Shown here piece by piece: positions 52,847 through 62,330 of a stretch of DNA of 64,000 nucleotides. Every line of letters starts with the position of its first letter. The first letter of the stretch is position 1. The position numbers and the translations under genes were made by a program. Origin of the DNA: Citrobacter koseri ATCC BAA-895 (lineage in GTDB: Bacteria; Pseudomonadota; Gammaproteobacteria; Enterobacterales; Enterobacteriaceae); contig NC_009792.1 in the NCBI RefSeq assembly GCF_000018045.1, positions 2,418,001 through 2,482,000 of the forward strand, in the 5' to 3' direction. The notes below the pieces were generated by a model that saw only the letters and a list, made by a program, of their open reading frames with translations, did no database searches and had not been told where the DNA came from.

Positions 52847-54499
52847 TTACTGCCAGCTGACTTCGCCCTTCGGCTCATACGCGCTGGCATCCAGCGGTGA
52901 GTTCTTCTGCACGTACTCTTTCAGCACTTCCGCATCAATAAACCCGGTATTCACGTATCCCGGTTTATTATCAATTTGCGGATACCCGTCGCCGCCCGTC
53001 GCATTGAAGCTCAGCGTCGCCATCCGGTAGGTTTTCGCCGGGTCAACAGGCTCGCCTTTAATTTTCAGGTCATGAAGTTTGCCGTCTTTCGCCACAAAAC
53101 TGACGTTCGCAAACTGCGGATACGCCCCGGAATCCGGCTTCATCTGCGCGACGGCGGTCAGGTAATCAATTACCTCTTTACCGCTCATGTCGACATAGAC
53201 CACTACGTTGCCAAACGGCTGCACCTTGAGCACGCTTTTATAGGTAATGTTGCCGCCTTCAATCGAGTCGCGAATCCCCCCGCCGCTCATCACGCCGAAA
53301 TCGGCGCTGGTGCGCGCGATTTGCGCGGCCAGAATCAGATGGCCCATATTAGTCTGCACAAAGCGAACTTTGTTGCGATCCCCTTCAAGACGACCATTGA
53401 CGCTACCAATCTTCACGTCCAGCTGCGCTTTACCTTTGTTCTGGAATGGCGTCAGAAGCGAGAGCATTTGCTGATTTTCTGAAATTTCCGGGGTGTAAAG
53501 TACGCGCTCACTTTTCCCGTTATCCCAGGTGACTTTCTTCTTCAGGTTTACCGGAATGAGCTGATAGTTGACCATTTTCATCTCGCCGTTACGGAACTCA
53601 AAGTCCGCGCGGCCAACGTATTTCCCCCACTCATGCGCCTGCACAATCCAGATGCCGTTCTGCTTATCCGGCGCGCAAGGCGTACCCGGCACATAATCAA
53701 CCTGCTTTTTGTTTTCGGACGCCATGCACACCGGGTCCTGTGAGTGACCACCCACAATCATCGCCAGCGAGCCTTTTGGTAGACTACGCGCCATTTCAAC
53801 ATCGCCCGGCGCGTTCGAACCGTGATCGCCGTTGTCATAGTGCCCCATGTGGGTAGTGGCGATAATGATGTCCGGCTTTTCATTCACTTGCAGTTCCTGA
53901 ATCACCACCTTCGCCTCTTCGGCCGGTTTACGGAACTCGATATCAGTGAAGAATTCCGGGTTACCGATCTTCGCCGTGTCGTCCGTCGTCAATCCGAGGA
54001 CGGCGATTTTCAGATCCTGGCGTTTAAAAATAGCCCAGGGCTTGAACAGGCGTTCTCCGGTACTCTTTTGGTAGATATTGGCGGAGAGGAAGGGGAATTT
54101 GGCCCACTTTTCCTGCTGACGCAGCACGCTGAGCGGATTATCAAACTCATGATTACCGACGGCCATCGCATCGTAGCCAATCAGGTTCATACCACGAAAG
54201 TCAGGTTCCGCGTCCTGCAAGTCGGATTCCGGTACGCCAGTGTTAATGTCACCACCGGAAAGCAGCAGCACGCTGCCGCCTTCAGCCGCAACCTCTTTGC
54301 GAATGCCGTCCACCAGCGTTTTTTGCGCCGATAAACCGTACTCGCCGTATTCGCTGCGCCAGAAATGGCCGTGGTGATCGTTAGTATGCAGGATGGTGAT
54401 TTTATAGGTTTTATCTTTTTCATAAGCCTGAACAGGCTGGCTTGCCAGCGTAAACGCGGCAAACAATACCAGCGCCACACCCCGTTTCAAAAATTTCAT
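52847..54499 (-). CDS. ushA: UshA, periplasmic UDP-sugar hydrolase/5'-nucleotidase
   Basis: Periplasmic enzyme of 550 residues that hydrolyses UDP-sugars and 5'-nucleotides for nucleoside salvage. A signal peptide (1 to about 25, ending VQA) precedes the metallophosphoesterase domain with HTNDHHGHFW, GNHEFDNP, ATTHMGHY and GGHSQDP. A C-terminal substrate-binding domain includes GGGIRDS and SFNATGGDGYP. In S. Typhimurium the chromosomal gene is a weakly active variant; activity here cannot be judged. It diverges from fsr. Confidence 0.96.
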   Translation of the reverse strand: MKFLKRGVALVLFAAFTLASQPVQAYEKDKTYKITILHTNDHHGHFWRSEYGEYGLSAQKTLVDGIRKEVAAEGGSVLLLSGGDINTGVPESDLQDAEPDFRGMNLIGYDAMAVGNHEFDNPLSVLRQQEKWAKFPFLSANIYQKSTGERLFKPWAIFKRQDLKIAVLGLTTDDTAKIGNPEFFTDIEFRKPAEEAKVVIQELQVNEKPDIIIATTHMGHYDNGDHGSNAPGDVEMARSLPKGSLAMIVGGHSQDPVCMASENKKQVDYVPGTPCAPDKQNGIWIVQAHEWGKYVGRADFEFRNGEMKMVNYQLIPVNLKKKVTWDNGKSERVLYTPEISENQQMLSLLTPFQNKGKAQLDVKIGSVNGRLEGDRNKVRFVQTNMGHLILAAQIARTSADFGVMSGGGIRDSIEGGNITYKSVLKVQPFGNVVVYVDMSGKEVIDYLTAVAQMKPDSGAYPQFANVSFVAKDGKLHDLKIKGEPVDPAKTYRMATLSFNATGGDGYPQIDNKPGYVNTGFIDAEVLKEYVQKNSPLDASAYEPKGEVSWQ

Positions 54500-54673
54500 G
54501 CTTCTCTCCCTGACTCAATATCAACCGCTGAAATTACAATGATCTGAAATAATAGTCGAAAATGTTTTCAGAATTGAGACTTCCTTCAAACACCGTCCAC
54601 AGGTATGTTAGTCGAGTAATAATTACAAATTCGATTATCCCCAACATCGCAAACAAAACAGAAGTGACATTCT

Positions 54674-55894
54674 ATGGCAATGAGTGAACCAACCCAGCCG
54701 TTAGCGGGCGCCTCTGCTGCGGCGACTAAAGCACGCACCTCGTTTGGCATCTTAGGCGCGATCAGCCTGTCTCATTTGTTGAACGATATGATCCAGTCGC
54801 TAATTTTAGCGATTTACCCGCTGCTGCAATCAGAGTTTTCCCTGACCTTTATGCAGATAGGGATGATTACCCTGACCTTCCAGCTCGCCTCCTCCCTGCT
54901 CCAGCCGGTCGTCGGATACTGGACGGATAAATATCCCATGCCGTGGTCGCTCCCCATTGGGATGTGCTTTACGCTGAGCGGTCTGGTACTGCTGGCGCTG
55001 GCGGGCAGTTTTGGCGCCGTGCTGCTGGCGGCGGCGCTGGTCGGCACCGGTTCTTCGGTATTTCATCCAGAATCTTCCCGCGTGGCGCGTATGGCCTCCG
55101 GCGGGCGCCACGGGCTGGCGCAATCCATCTTCCAGGTTGGCGGCAACTTCGGCAGTTCGCTGGGGCCGCTACTGGCTGCTGTCATCATCGCGCCATATGG
55201 CAAAGGTAATGTGGCCTGGTTTGTATTGGCCGCGTTGCTGGCCATTATTGTGCTGGCGCAGATCAGCCGCTGGTATGCCGCGCAACACCGGATAAGTAAA
55301 GGAAAACCGAAGGCGACCATCGTCAATCCGCTGCCGCGCAATAAAGTGATACTTGCCGTCAGCGTGCTGTTAGTCCTGATTTTCTCCAAATACTTCTATA
55401 TGGCGAGCATCAGCAGCTATTACACCTTTTATCTGATGCAAAAATTCGGATTATCGGTACAAAACGCACAGTTTCATCTGTTTGCCTTCCTGTTTGCCGT
55501 TGCGGCTGGAACGGTAATCGGCGGGCCTCTGGGTGATAAAATAGGCCGAAAATATGTTATTTGGGGCTCAATTCTGGGTGTAGCGCCGTTTACTCTCGTT
55601 TTACCCTATGCAACCCTGCACTGGACGGGGATTTTAACCGTGATAATTGGTTTTATCCTCGCATCGGCCTTTTCTGCCATCCTGGTGTATGCGCAGGAAC
55701 TGCTTCCGGGGCGTATCGGTATGGTTTCTGGGCTCTTTTTCGGTTTCGCGTTCGGTATGGGAGGCCTTGGCGCTGCGGTATTAGGCCTGCTCGCCGACCA
55801 CACCAGTATTGATTTGGTCTACAAAATATGTGCTTTCCTGCCACTTCTGGGGATACTGACCATATTCTTGCCTGACAACCGACATAAAGCCTGA
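54674..55894 (+). CDS. fsr: Fsr, fosmidomycin efflux MFS transporter
   Basis: Inner-membrane MFS protein of 406 residues with 12 predicted helices. It has the family N-terminus SLSHLLNDMIQSLILAIYPL and the second-half loop GPLGDKIGRKYVIWGS. In E. coli overexpression gives fosmidomycin resistance; the natural substrate is unclear. It sits between ushA (divergent) and ybaL as in E. coli. Nothing recognisable was seen in the 279 bases after it. Confidence 0.94.
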   Translation: MAMSEPTQPLAGASAAATKARTSFGILGAISLSHLLNDMIQSLILAIYPLLQSEFSLTFMQIGMITLTFQLASSLLQPVVGYWTDKYPMPWSLPIGMCFTLSGLVLLALAGSFGAVLLAAALVGTGSSVFHPESSRVARMASGGRHGLAQSIFQVGGNFGSSLGPLLAAVIIAPYGKGNVAWFVLAALLAIIVLAQISRWYAAQHRISKGKPKATIVNPLPRNKVILAVSVLLVLIFSKYFYMASISSYYTFYLMQKFGLSVQNAQFHLFAFLFAVAAGTVIGGPLGDKIGRKYVIWGSILGVAPFTLVLPYATLHWTGILTVIIGFILASAFSAILVYAQELLPGRIGMVSGLFFGFAFGMGGLGAAVLGLLADHTSIDLVYKICAFLPLLGILTIFLPDNRHKA

Positions 55895-56173
55895 TTTTCC
55901 TGCGGCCAAAGGTAAACTTTGGTCGCACTCTCTTCCAGTCACCGTAAGCCTTTAGCTCACAGACACCCCGCCAGTTTTCCAATCCGTGCCTTTTTTATTC
56001 TAAATTCCACTTTTCATCAAATTTCAACAATTATTCATAAACATAAACATCGAAATTGTCATAAACTATTACCTGGAATTTTGGTTTCTCTGGCGCCATC
56101 GTTTGTGAGGCTGTGCGAGCGATGACGCCAGGGCGACCAAAAATGGATCAACATAACGACCAAAGGAGACGGA

Positions 56174-57850
56174 ATGCATCACGCCACCCCGCTTATTACC
56201 ACCATTGTTGGCGGCCTCGTGCTCGCTTTTATACTCGGCATGCTTGCCAATAAACTGCGTATTTCTCCTCTGGTGGGATATCTGTTAGCGGGCGTTCTTG
56301 CGGGGCCATTTACTCCGGGTTTTGTCGCGGATACCAAACTTGCGCCTGAACTGGCGGAGCTTGGCGTAATCCTGCTGATGTTCGGCGTCGGGTTGCACTT
56401 TTCATTGAAGGATCTGATGGCGGTAAAGGCCATCGCCATTCCCGGCGCGATCGCCCAGATAGCCGTGGCGACGTTGCTGGGTATGGCGCTTTCAGCGGTG
56501 TTGGGCTGGTCGCTCATGACCGGTATCGTCTTCGGGTTATGTCTTTCAACCGCCAGTACCGTGGTGCTGCTGCGCGCGCTTGAAGAGAGACAGCTTATTG
56601 ACAGTCAGCGCGGGCAAATCGCCATCGGCTGGCTGATTGTGGAAGATCTGGTGATGGTTCTGACGCTGGTTCTTCTGCCCGCTGTGGCGGGAATGCTGGA
56701 AAAAGGCGATGTCGGCTTCGCGTCGCTGGCAGTTGATATGGGCATCACCATCGGTAAAGTGGTGGCGTTTATCGCCATTATGATGCTGGTTGGGCGCCGT
56801 CTGGTGCCGTGGATTATGGCACGCAGCGCCGCCACCGGCTCCCGTGAACTGTTTACCCTTTCCGTACTGGCGCTGGCGCTGGGCATCGCCTTTGGCGCCG
56901 TCGAGCTGTTCGATGTTTCCTTTGCGCTGGGCGCTTTCTTTGCCGGGATGGTGTTAAACGAATCAGAATTGAGCCACCGCGCCGCGCACGATACACTGCC
57001 GCTTCGCGACGCCTTTGCGGTCCTGTTCTTTGTCTCCGTCGGGATGCTGTTTGACCCGTTAATCCTGATTCAACAGCCGATGGCGGTATTGGCTACGCTG
57101 GCCATTATTATCTTTGGTAAATCGGTTGCCGCTTTCTTCCTGGTTCGCCTGTTCGGGCACTCGCCGCGCACCGCGCTGACCATCGCCGCCAGCCTGGCGC
57201 AGATTGGTGAATTTGCCTTTATTCTGGCAGGTCTGGGCATGGCGTTGGATCTGCTGCCGCAGGCAGGGCAGAACCTGGTGCTGGCGGGCGCGATTCTGTC
57301 GATTATGCTCAACCCGGTGCTGTTTGCGCTGTTAGAGAAATACCTCGCCAAAACGGAAACGCTGGAAGAGCAGACGCTGGAAGAAGCGATCGAAGAAGAG
57401 AAGCAGATTCCGGTGGATATATGCAACCACGCGCTGCTGGTCGGTTTTGGCCGCGTCGGTAGTCTGCTGGGCGAAAAACTGATGGCGGCAGGCATTCCGC
57501 TGGTGGTCATTGAAACCTCACGTACCCGCGTGGATGAGCTGCGTGAGCGCGGTATTCGCGCCGTACTGGGGAATGCCGCTAACGAAGAGATCATGAACCT
57601 GGCGCATCTGGACTGCGCTCGCTGGCTGCTGCTGACCATTCCGAACGGCTACGAAGCCGGTGAAATCGTGGCCTCCGCCCGCGAGAAATGCCCGCACATT
57701 GAGATTATCGCGCGCGCGCATTATGACGATGAGGTGGAATACATCACCGAGCGCGGAGCGAATCAGGTGGTGATGGGCGAGCGTGAAATTGCCCGCACCA
57801 TGCTGGAGCTGCTGGAAACCCCGCCCGCAGGCGAAGTGGTAACGGGTTAA
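56174..57850 (+). CDS. ybaL: YbaL, CPA2-type cation/proton antiporter with RCK domain
   Basis: Inner-membrane antiporter of 558 residues related to KefB/KefC. About 12-13 helices (1 to about 390) include FGVGLHFSLKDLM, and GAFFAGMVLNESELSHRA. An acidic linker follows (EEQTLEEAIEEEKQ), and then a RCK-type nucleotide-binding domain with LLVGFGRVGSLLGEKL. The transported ion is probably K+ or Na+; not established. Confidence 0.93.
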   Translation: MHHATPLITTIVGGLVLAFILGMLANKLRISPLVGYLLAGVLAGPFTPGFVADTKLAPELAELGVILLMFGVGLHFSLKDLMAVKAIAIPGAIAQIAVATLLGMALSAVLGWSLMTGIVFGLCLSTASTVVLLRALEERQLIDSQRGQIAIGWLIVEDLVMVLTLVLLPAVAGMLEKGDVGFASLAVDMGITIGKVVAFIAIMMLVGRRLVPWIMARSAATGSRELFTLSVLALALGIAFGAVELFDVSFALGAFFAGMVLNESELSHRAAHDTLPLRDAFAVLFFVSVGMLFDPLILIQQPMAVLATLAIIIFGKSVAAFFLVRLFGHSPRTALTIAASLAQIGEFAFILAGLGMALDLLPQAGQNLVLAGAILSIMLNPVLFALLEKYLAKTETLEEQTLEEAIEEEKQIPVDICNHALLVGFGRVGSLLGEKLMAAGIPLVVIETSRTRVDELRERGIRAVLGNAANEEIMNLAHLDCARWLLLTIPNGYEAGEIVASAREKCPHIEIIARAHYDDEVEYITERGANQVVMGEREIARTMLELLETPPAGEVVTG

Positions 57851-57859
57851 ACGGCGTGA

Positions 57860-57937
57860 TGCCGGATGGCGGTGTAATCACCTTATCCGGCCTACGATTT
57901 TCTTGTAGGCCCGATAAGCGCAACGCCATCGGGCAAT
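57860..57937. repeat. REP pair between ybaL and gsk
   Basis: Two REP units (TGCCGGATGGCGGTG...TTATCCGGCCTAC and GTAGGCCCGATAAGCG...GCCATCGGGCA) in the 90-base gap of the convergent genes. Confidence 0.87.
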
Positions 57938-57940
57938 AAC

Positions 57941-59245
57941 TCATCGATCCCAGTAAGACTCTTCGAGGCTGTCTTCCCGTTCCGGCAGACCGCGCGTCAA
58001 CCGCGGGGAATGCTGGTTCAATACCTGATAACTCACACGGTTCGCATACTTACACACCTGCGCCAAAGACGAATAGGTCAGCCAGGTGAATTTATGCTTG
58101 CTGGAGTTAGGCACATTGGTGCGGTGATAATTATTGGCGGTAATATCATGTAACAGCGCCGCCAGCGCGCCGTCTCCCGCGCCATTGGTATTCATGATTT
58201 TTTCCGGCCCGCCCATGTACGGGGCGATGTGCGAGTAGACCCGCAGCGGATGGAGACAATCTTTATGCCGCATCGCACGGCTGAACTCATACTGATTAAA
58301 CTCGGCAATCGCCCCCGGCAGCAGCGGGTGCTGGGTTTTGCGTTTCGCTTCATCTTCGGTAAAGCCCGCCATATACAACCCAATCGGCCCGGCGGTACAC
58401 AGCACCAGATCCACCCAGTCCAGCGCCTTATCAGACGCCAGCAGCGGATCGTTCTCGCCGGTTAACGCTTCCGCCTCTTCTTCATTCATCGCCAGAATGG
58501 AGACATGCTCTTTGAGGAACGCCTGCCACCACTGCGGATTATCGGCGATAACAAACTTCGTCCCCAGGGTCAGCACCACCGGCACATTATGCTTTTTCGC
58601 GTACTCAATGGCTTTCATGGTCGCTTCCGGCATCGGCTCGCCCGGTTTACAGCGCACCAGATAGGAGGTCAGCACCAGCGCAGATGCGCCCGCAATCACC
58701 GATTCCGGGATGCTCTCCGCCCGAAGCTGGTTCATGTGGCCGGGACTGATGGCGAAGGTACGCTCGCCGGATTCGCCAATCAGCGTAAAGCAGCGGCCAA
58801 TGGGACCATCAACCCCTTGCAGGTGGTTGAGGTCGGTACGGCTCGATGTGTTACATAAATAGCGATAGGCGTAGCTGCCAATCTCAATGTTGCTGCACAT
58901 CACGCCCAGCAGAACGGAGCGATCGTCCGCCAGCACCGAGTAGTTGTGCATGGTGTTACCAATGGTGCCACCAGCAAACTGGTGGGTGATCAGGTTTTCA
59001 CGCACCAGCTCCTGATACAACGCTTCTGCGACATCATCCTCAATCACCAGAGAATGCCCGGCGCTCAATCCATAACGTGTCACAAAGTCATCATCGACTT
59101 TCGCTTCAATATCCACCAGCGTCTGATCGATACCAACCACCCATGACGCGCTGGTTTCATTTTCAGCCTGAATTTGTTGCAACAGCGGGTCACGGGCATT
59201 AACGGGGAAATAGTGTTTGGATTTACGTTTACCGGGAAATTTCAT
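57941..59245 (-). CDS. gsk: Gsk, inosine/guanosine kinase
   Basis: PfkB-family kinase of 434 residues that phosphorylates inosine and guanosine with ATP for purine salvage. The substrate-side GGTIGNTMHN and the C-terminal PfkB signature with the catalytic Asp (MNTNGAGDGALAAL) are present. The ATG at 59245 gives the E. coli length; an in-frame reading to 59326 is not family-like. It diverges from aes. Confidence 0.96.
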   Translation of the reverse strand: MKFPGKRKSKHYFPVNARDPLLQQIQAENETSASWVVGIDQTLVDIEAKVDDDFVTRYGLSAGHSLVIEDDVAEALYQELVRENLITHQFAGGTIGNTMHNYSVLADDRSVLLGVMCSNIEIGSYAYRYLCNTSSRTDLNHLQGVDGPIGRCFTLIGESGERTFAISPGHMNQLRAESIPESVIAGASALVLTSYLVRCKPGEPMPEATMKAIEYAKKHNVPVVLTLGTKFVIADNPQWWQAFLKEHVSILAMNEEEAEALTGENDPLLASDKALDWVDLVLCTAGPIGLYMAGFTEDEAKRKTQHPLLPGAIAEFNQYEFSRAMRHKDCLHPLRVYSHIAPYMGGPEKIMNTNGAGDGALAALLHDITANNYHRTNVPNSSKHKFTWLTYSSLAQVCKYANRVSYQVLNQHSPRLTRGLPEREDSLEESYWDR

Positions 59246-59397
59246 GATTGTGTTTACAGGTGGATAACTGAGCGGTGCATGGTAGCACATTCCCCCCTGC
59301 CCGCGCGACGAGGCGCGGAGTTTCAATATCGGACGGTGAGATCGCAGTTTATTGGCGATCGCTTTCTACAATGGAGGCATTTCACAAGGAGCGCGTT

Positions 59398-60357
59398 ATG
59401 AAGCCAGAAAACAAAATTCCCGTTATCGATCTTATTTCTGCGCAGATGAGGGCCGTCATCAACGTTCATCAGGCGGAGCTGCCGCCGTGGCCTGCGGATG
59501 ACATTGCGGCACAGCGCCAGCACTACACCCGCGAACGCCAGTTCTGGAACGCCGGAGCGCCGCAGATGGCAACGCGGGCGGCGGCGGTTCCCACACCCTA
59601 CGGCGAGGTCGCCACGCGTCTGTATTATCCACAGCACAACAGCAGGGCAACGCTGTTTTATCTGCACGGCGGCGGATTTATTCTCGGTAATCTGGATACC
59701 CACGACCGCATTATGCGGCTGCTGGCGAGCTATACGCGGTGTACGGTCGTCGGCATCGACTATACGCTCTCTCCCGAAGCACGTTTCCCACAGGCGATTG
59801 AGGAGACCGTCGCGGCATGTCGGTTCTTTCATCAACGCGCCGATGAATACGCATTGAACATGGCGCAAATCGGTTTTGCCGGGGATTCCGCAGGCGCTAT
59901 GCTGGCGCTCGCCAGCGCGCTGTGGCTGCGCGATAAGCAGATTGTATGCGGGAGCGTGGTCGCCACGCTGCTGTGGTATGGTCTCTACGGGTTACAGGAT
60001 TCGCCCAGCCGCCGTTTGTTTGGCGGAGAATGGGACGGCTTAACCCGTCAGGATCTGGAGAGGTATGAAAACGCCTATCTGCGTGACGAGCTGGATCGCG
60101 AATCCCCCTGGTATTGCCTGTTCAATAACGATCTGACCCGCAATGTGCCGCCCTGCTTTATTGCCGGCGCGGAGTTCGATCCGTTACTTGATGACAGCCG
60201 TCTGCTGCACCAGACGCTCCAGGCGCATAATCAGCCCAGTGAGTACCGGATGTACCCCGGCACGCTGCACGCCTTCCTGCACTATTCACGCATGATGAAA
60301 ACCGCTGACGATGCGCTACAGGATGGCGCGCGTTTCTTTATGGCGCAGTTAAAATAG
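59398..60357 (+). CDS. aes: Aes, acetyl esterase
   Basis: Alpha/beta hydrolase of the hormone-sensitive-lipase family, 319 residues. It shows the oxyanion motif LHGGGFILG, the nucleophile Ser in GFAGDSAGAM, the Asp in GAEFDPL and the His in TLHAFLHY. E. coli Aes hydrolyses short acyl esters and binds MalT and alpha-galactosidase. The ATG at 59398 has AAGGAG upstream. It ends 2 bases from the convergent hemH. Confidence 0.94.
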   Translation: MKPENKIPVIDLISAQMRAVINVHQAELPPWPADDIAAQRQHYTRERQFWNAGAPQMATRAAAVPTPYGEVATRLYYPQHNSRATLFYLHGGGFILGNLDTHDRIMRLLASYTRCTVVGIDYTLSPEARFPQAIEETVAACRFFHQRADEYALNMAQIGFAGDSAGAMLALASALWLRDKQIVCGSVVATLLWYGLYGLQDSPSRRLFGGEWDGLTRQDLERYENAYLRDELDRESPWYCLFNNDLTRNVPPCFIAGAEFDPLLDDSRLLHQTLQAHNQPSEYRMYPGTLHAFLHYSRMMKTADDALQDGARFFMAQLK

Positions 60358-60359
60358 CC

Positions 60360-61322
60360 TCAGAGGTACGGCGCGGTCAGCTTCAGCATCATATCGATGT
60401 GTTCCGGCGCGGCATTGAGCGCCGGAATGTATTCGTATTTTTTACCGCCCGCCTCAAGGAAGATTTCCCGGTTTTGCAACGCGATCTCCTCCAGCGTTTC
60501 CAGACAATCCGCCGCAAAACCCGGACACATCACCTGAATATGCCCGATGCCTTTTTCGCCCAGCATTTTCAGCGTTTCGTCAGTATACGGCGTCAGCCAC
60601 GGCTCGCGGCCAAAGCGCGACTGGAAGGTCATCATCACTTTTTCTGGCGCCAGACCAAGCGCGGAGACCAGTTCACGGGTAGTATCGCGACAGCGTTGCG
60701 GGTAGTCGTCGCCTTCGTCAGCGTAACGCTGCGGGATGCCGTGATACGAGAGCAGCAGCAAGTCCGGCTCGCCATGTTGGGCAAACGAGGCACGGGCGCT
60801 ATTTGCCAGGGCGGTGATATAGCTATTGTCATCAGCGTAGTCACGAATAAACGAGACGCCTGGAATACTGCGTTTACGCGCCAGAATACGCGCCAGTTCG
60901 TCCCAGACGGCCGCCACCGTCGAACAGGAGTATTGCGGGTAGAGCGGCAGCACCACGATGTGATCGACGTGGTTCGCCAGCAGTTCATCGACCGCGCTTT
61001 CCAGCGACGGCGAACCGTAGCTCATCCCCAGCGCAACGGGCGTATCCGGGAGACGCTCTGCCAGCGCCTGCTGTTGCTCCCTGCTGTAAACCAGCAACGG
61101 CGATCCGCCTTCCTGCCAGATAGACTGGTACAGTTTTGCGACACGCGGCGCGCGCAGCGGCAAAATCACACCACGCAAAAGCGGCCACCACAGCAGGCGG
61201 GAAGTATCCACCACGCGCTCATCGCTTAAAAATTGCTTCAGATAGCGTTTAACCGCTTCAGGAGTTGGGGCATCGGGAGTGCCGAGGTTAGCCAGCAGGA
61301 TACCGGTTTTCGTCTGACGCAT
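60360..61322 (-). CDS. hemH: HemH, ferrochelatase
   Basis: Enzyme of 320 residues that inserts Fe2+ into protoporphyrin IX, the last step of haem synthesis. Family strings are GILLANLGTPDAPT, the catalytic His in LLLLSYHGIPQRY, and VMCPGFAADCLETLEEI. The ATG at 61322 matches the E. coli start. It lies downstream of adk, separated by a REP. Confidence 0.97.
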   Translation of the reverse strand: MRQTKTGILLANLGTPDAPTPEAVKRYLKQFLSDERVVDTSRLLWWPLLRGVILPLRAPRVAKLYQSIWQEGGSPLLVYSREQQQALAERLPDTPVALGMSYGSPSLESAVDELLANHVDHIVVLPLYPQYSCSTVAAVWDELARILARKRSIPGVSFIRDYADDNSYITALANSARASFAQHGEPDLLLLSYHGIPQRYADEGDDYPQRCRDTTRELVSALGLAPEKVMMTFQSRFGREPWLTPYTDETLKMLGEKGIGHIQVMCPGFAADCLETLEEIALQNREIFLEAGGKKYEYIPALNAAPEHIDMMLKLTAPYL

Positions 61323-61411
61323 TACCGCCTCTTGTTGATTCAAATTGTTGATAATTGTAGCGGAAAAGCGAGGAAGAAGAACTAATTGCTGTGAGAGGTA
61401 AGATGAGAATT

Positions 61412-61440
61412 TGCCCGATAAGCGCAGCGCCATCGGGCAA
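61412..61440. repeat. REP unit between adk and hemH
   Basis: TTGCCCGATAAGCGCAGCGCC-ATCGGGCAA, given here split at the centre, forms a perfect outer stem TTGCCCGAT/ATCGGGCAA. It lies between adk and hemH, which are transcribed in the same direction, so it may stabilise the adk message. Confidence 0.85.
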
Positions 61441-61448
61441 TTTACGGA

Positions 61449-62093
61449 TTAACCGAGGATTTTTTCAAGGTCAGCACGCACATCGGCAACGGCCTGAGTA
61501 CCGTCCACTTTCGCGTATTTAGTGTTACCCGCTTCTGCTTCTTTCTGGTAATAACCAATCAGCGGCGCAGTCATCTGATGGTATTCCACCAGACGCTTAC
61601 GAACGGTCTCTTCCTGATCGTCTTTACGGGTGGTCAGCTCTTCGCCGGTCACATCGTCCTTGCCTTCCACTTTCGGCGGATTGAATTTGATGTGATAAAC
61701 ACGGCCAGACGCCGCGTGCACGCGACGGCCCACGATGCGGTCAACGATCAGCTCGTCCGGTACGTCGAATTCGAGAACATAGTCAACCGCAATGCCCGCT
61801 TCTTTCATGGCGTCAGCCTGCGGAATTGTACGCGGGAAGCCGTCCAGCAGGAAACCGTTGCGGCAATCGTCCTGCGCGATACGCTCTTTTACCAGCGCAA
61901 TCACCAGCTCATCGGTCACCAGCTTGCCGGCGTCCATGATGTCTTTCGCTTGTTTACCCAGCTCGGAGCCAGATTTCACGGCGGCACGCAGCATGTCGCC
62001 AGTGGAGATTTGCACAATACCATATTTCTCCATGATGAACTGAGCCTGAGTTCCTTTACCCGCGCCCGGAGCGCCAAGCAGAATGATACGCAT
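61449..62093 (-). CDS. adk: Adk, adenylate kinase
   Basis: Enzyme of 214 residues that interconverts ATP, ADP and AMP. The P-loop is [11 protein letters not shown], the AMP-binding region [11 protein letters not shown] and [13 protein letters not shown], and the lid begins after [15 protein letters not shown]. The sequence is essentially the E. coli enzyme. Confidence 0.98.
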
Positions 62094-62238
62094 TACGAAA
62101 ATCCCCTTAAAGGTTGTCGATATTTTTTAAAAAAGCGCTAAACGATACCACCATCACGCAATTCGCTCAAGGAAGGCGCCCTGCGCTGAAACGGTTAACG
62201 GCGGGAAAATGAAGAAAAAGAGAGGATAAAATAAAAAA

Positions 62239-62318
62239 TGCCCAATGGCGCTGCGCTTATCGGGCCTACATAAGCAACCTGCTCGTAGGCCGGATAAGCA
62301 TTAGCGCCATCCGGCATG
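62239..62318. repeat. REP pair between htpG and adk
   Basis: Two REP units (TGCCCAATGGCGCTGCGCTT...CGGGCCTACA and GTAGGCCGGATAAGC...GCCATCCGGCA) lie after the htpG stop, within about 240 bases separating it from adk. Confidence 0.85.
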
Positions 62319-62330
62319 ACGCGGTGCCGA

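Noticed and set aside
17545..62318. The scattered GCCGGAT/ATCCGGC repeats as a CRISPR array
   Set aside because: They are single or paired palindromic REP units between genes, without regular spacers.
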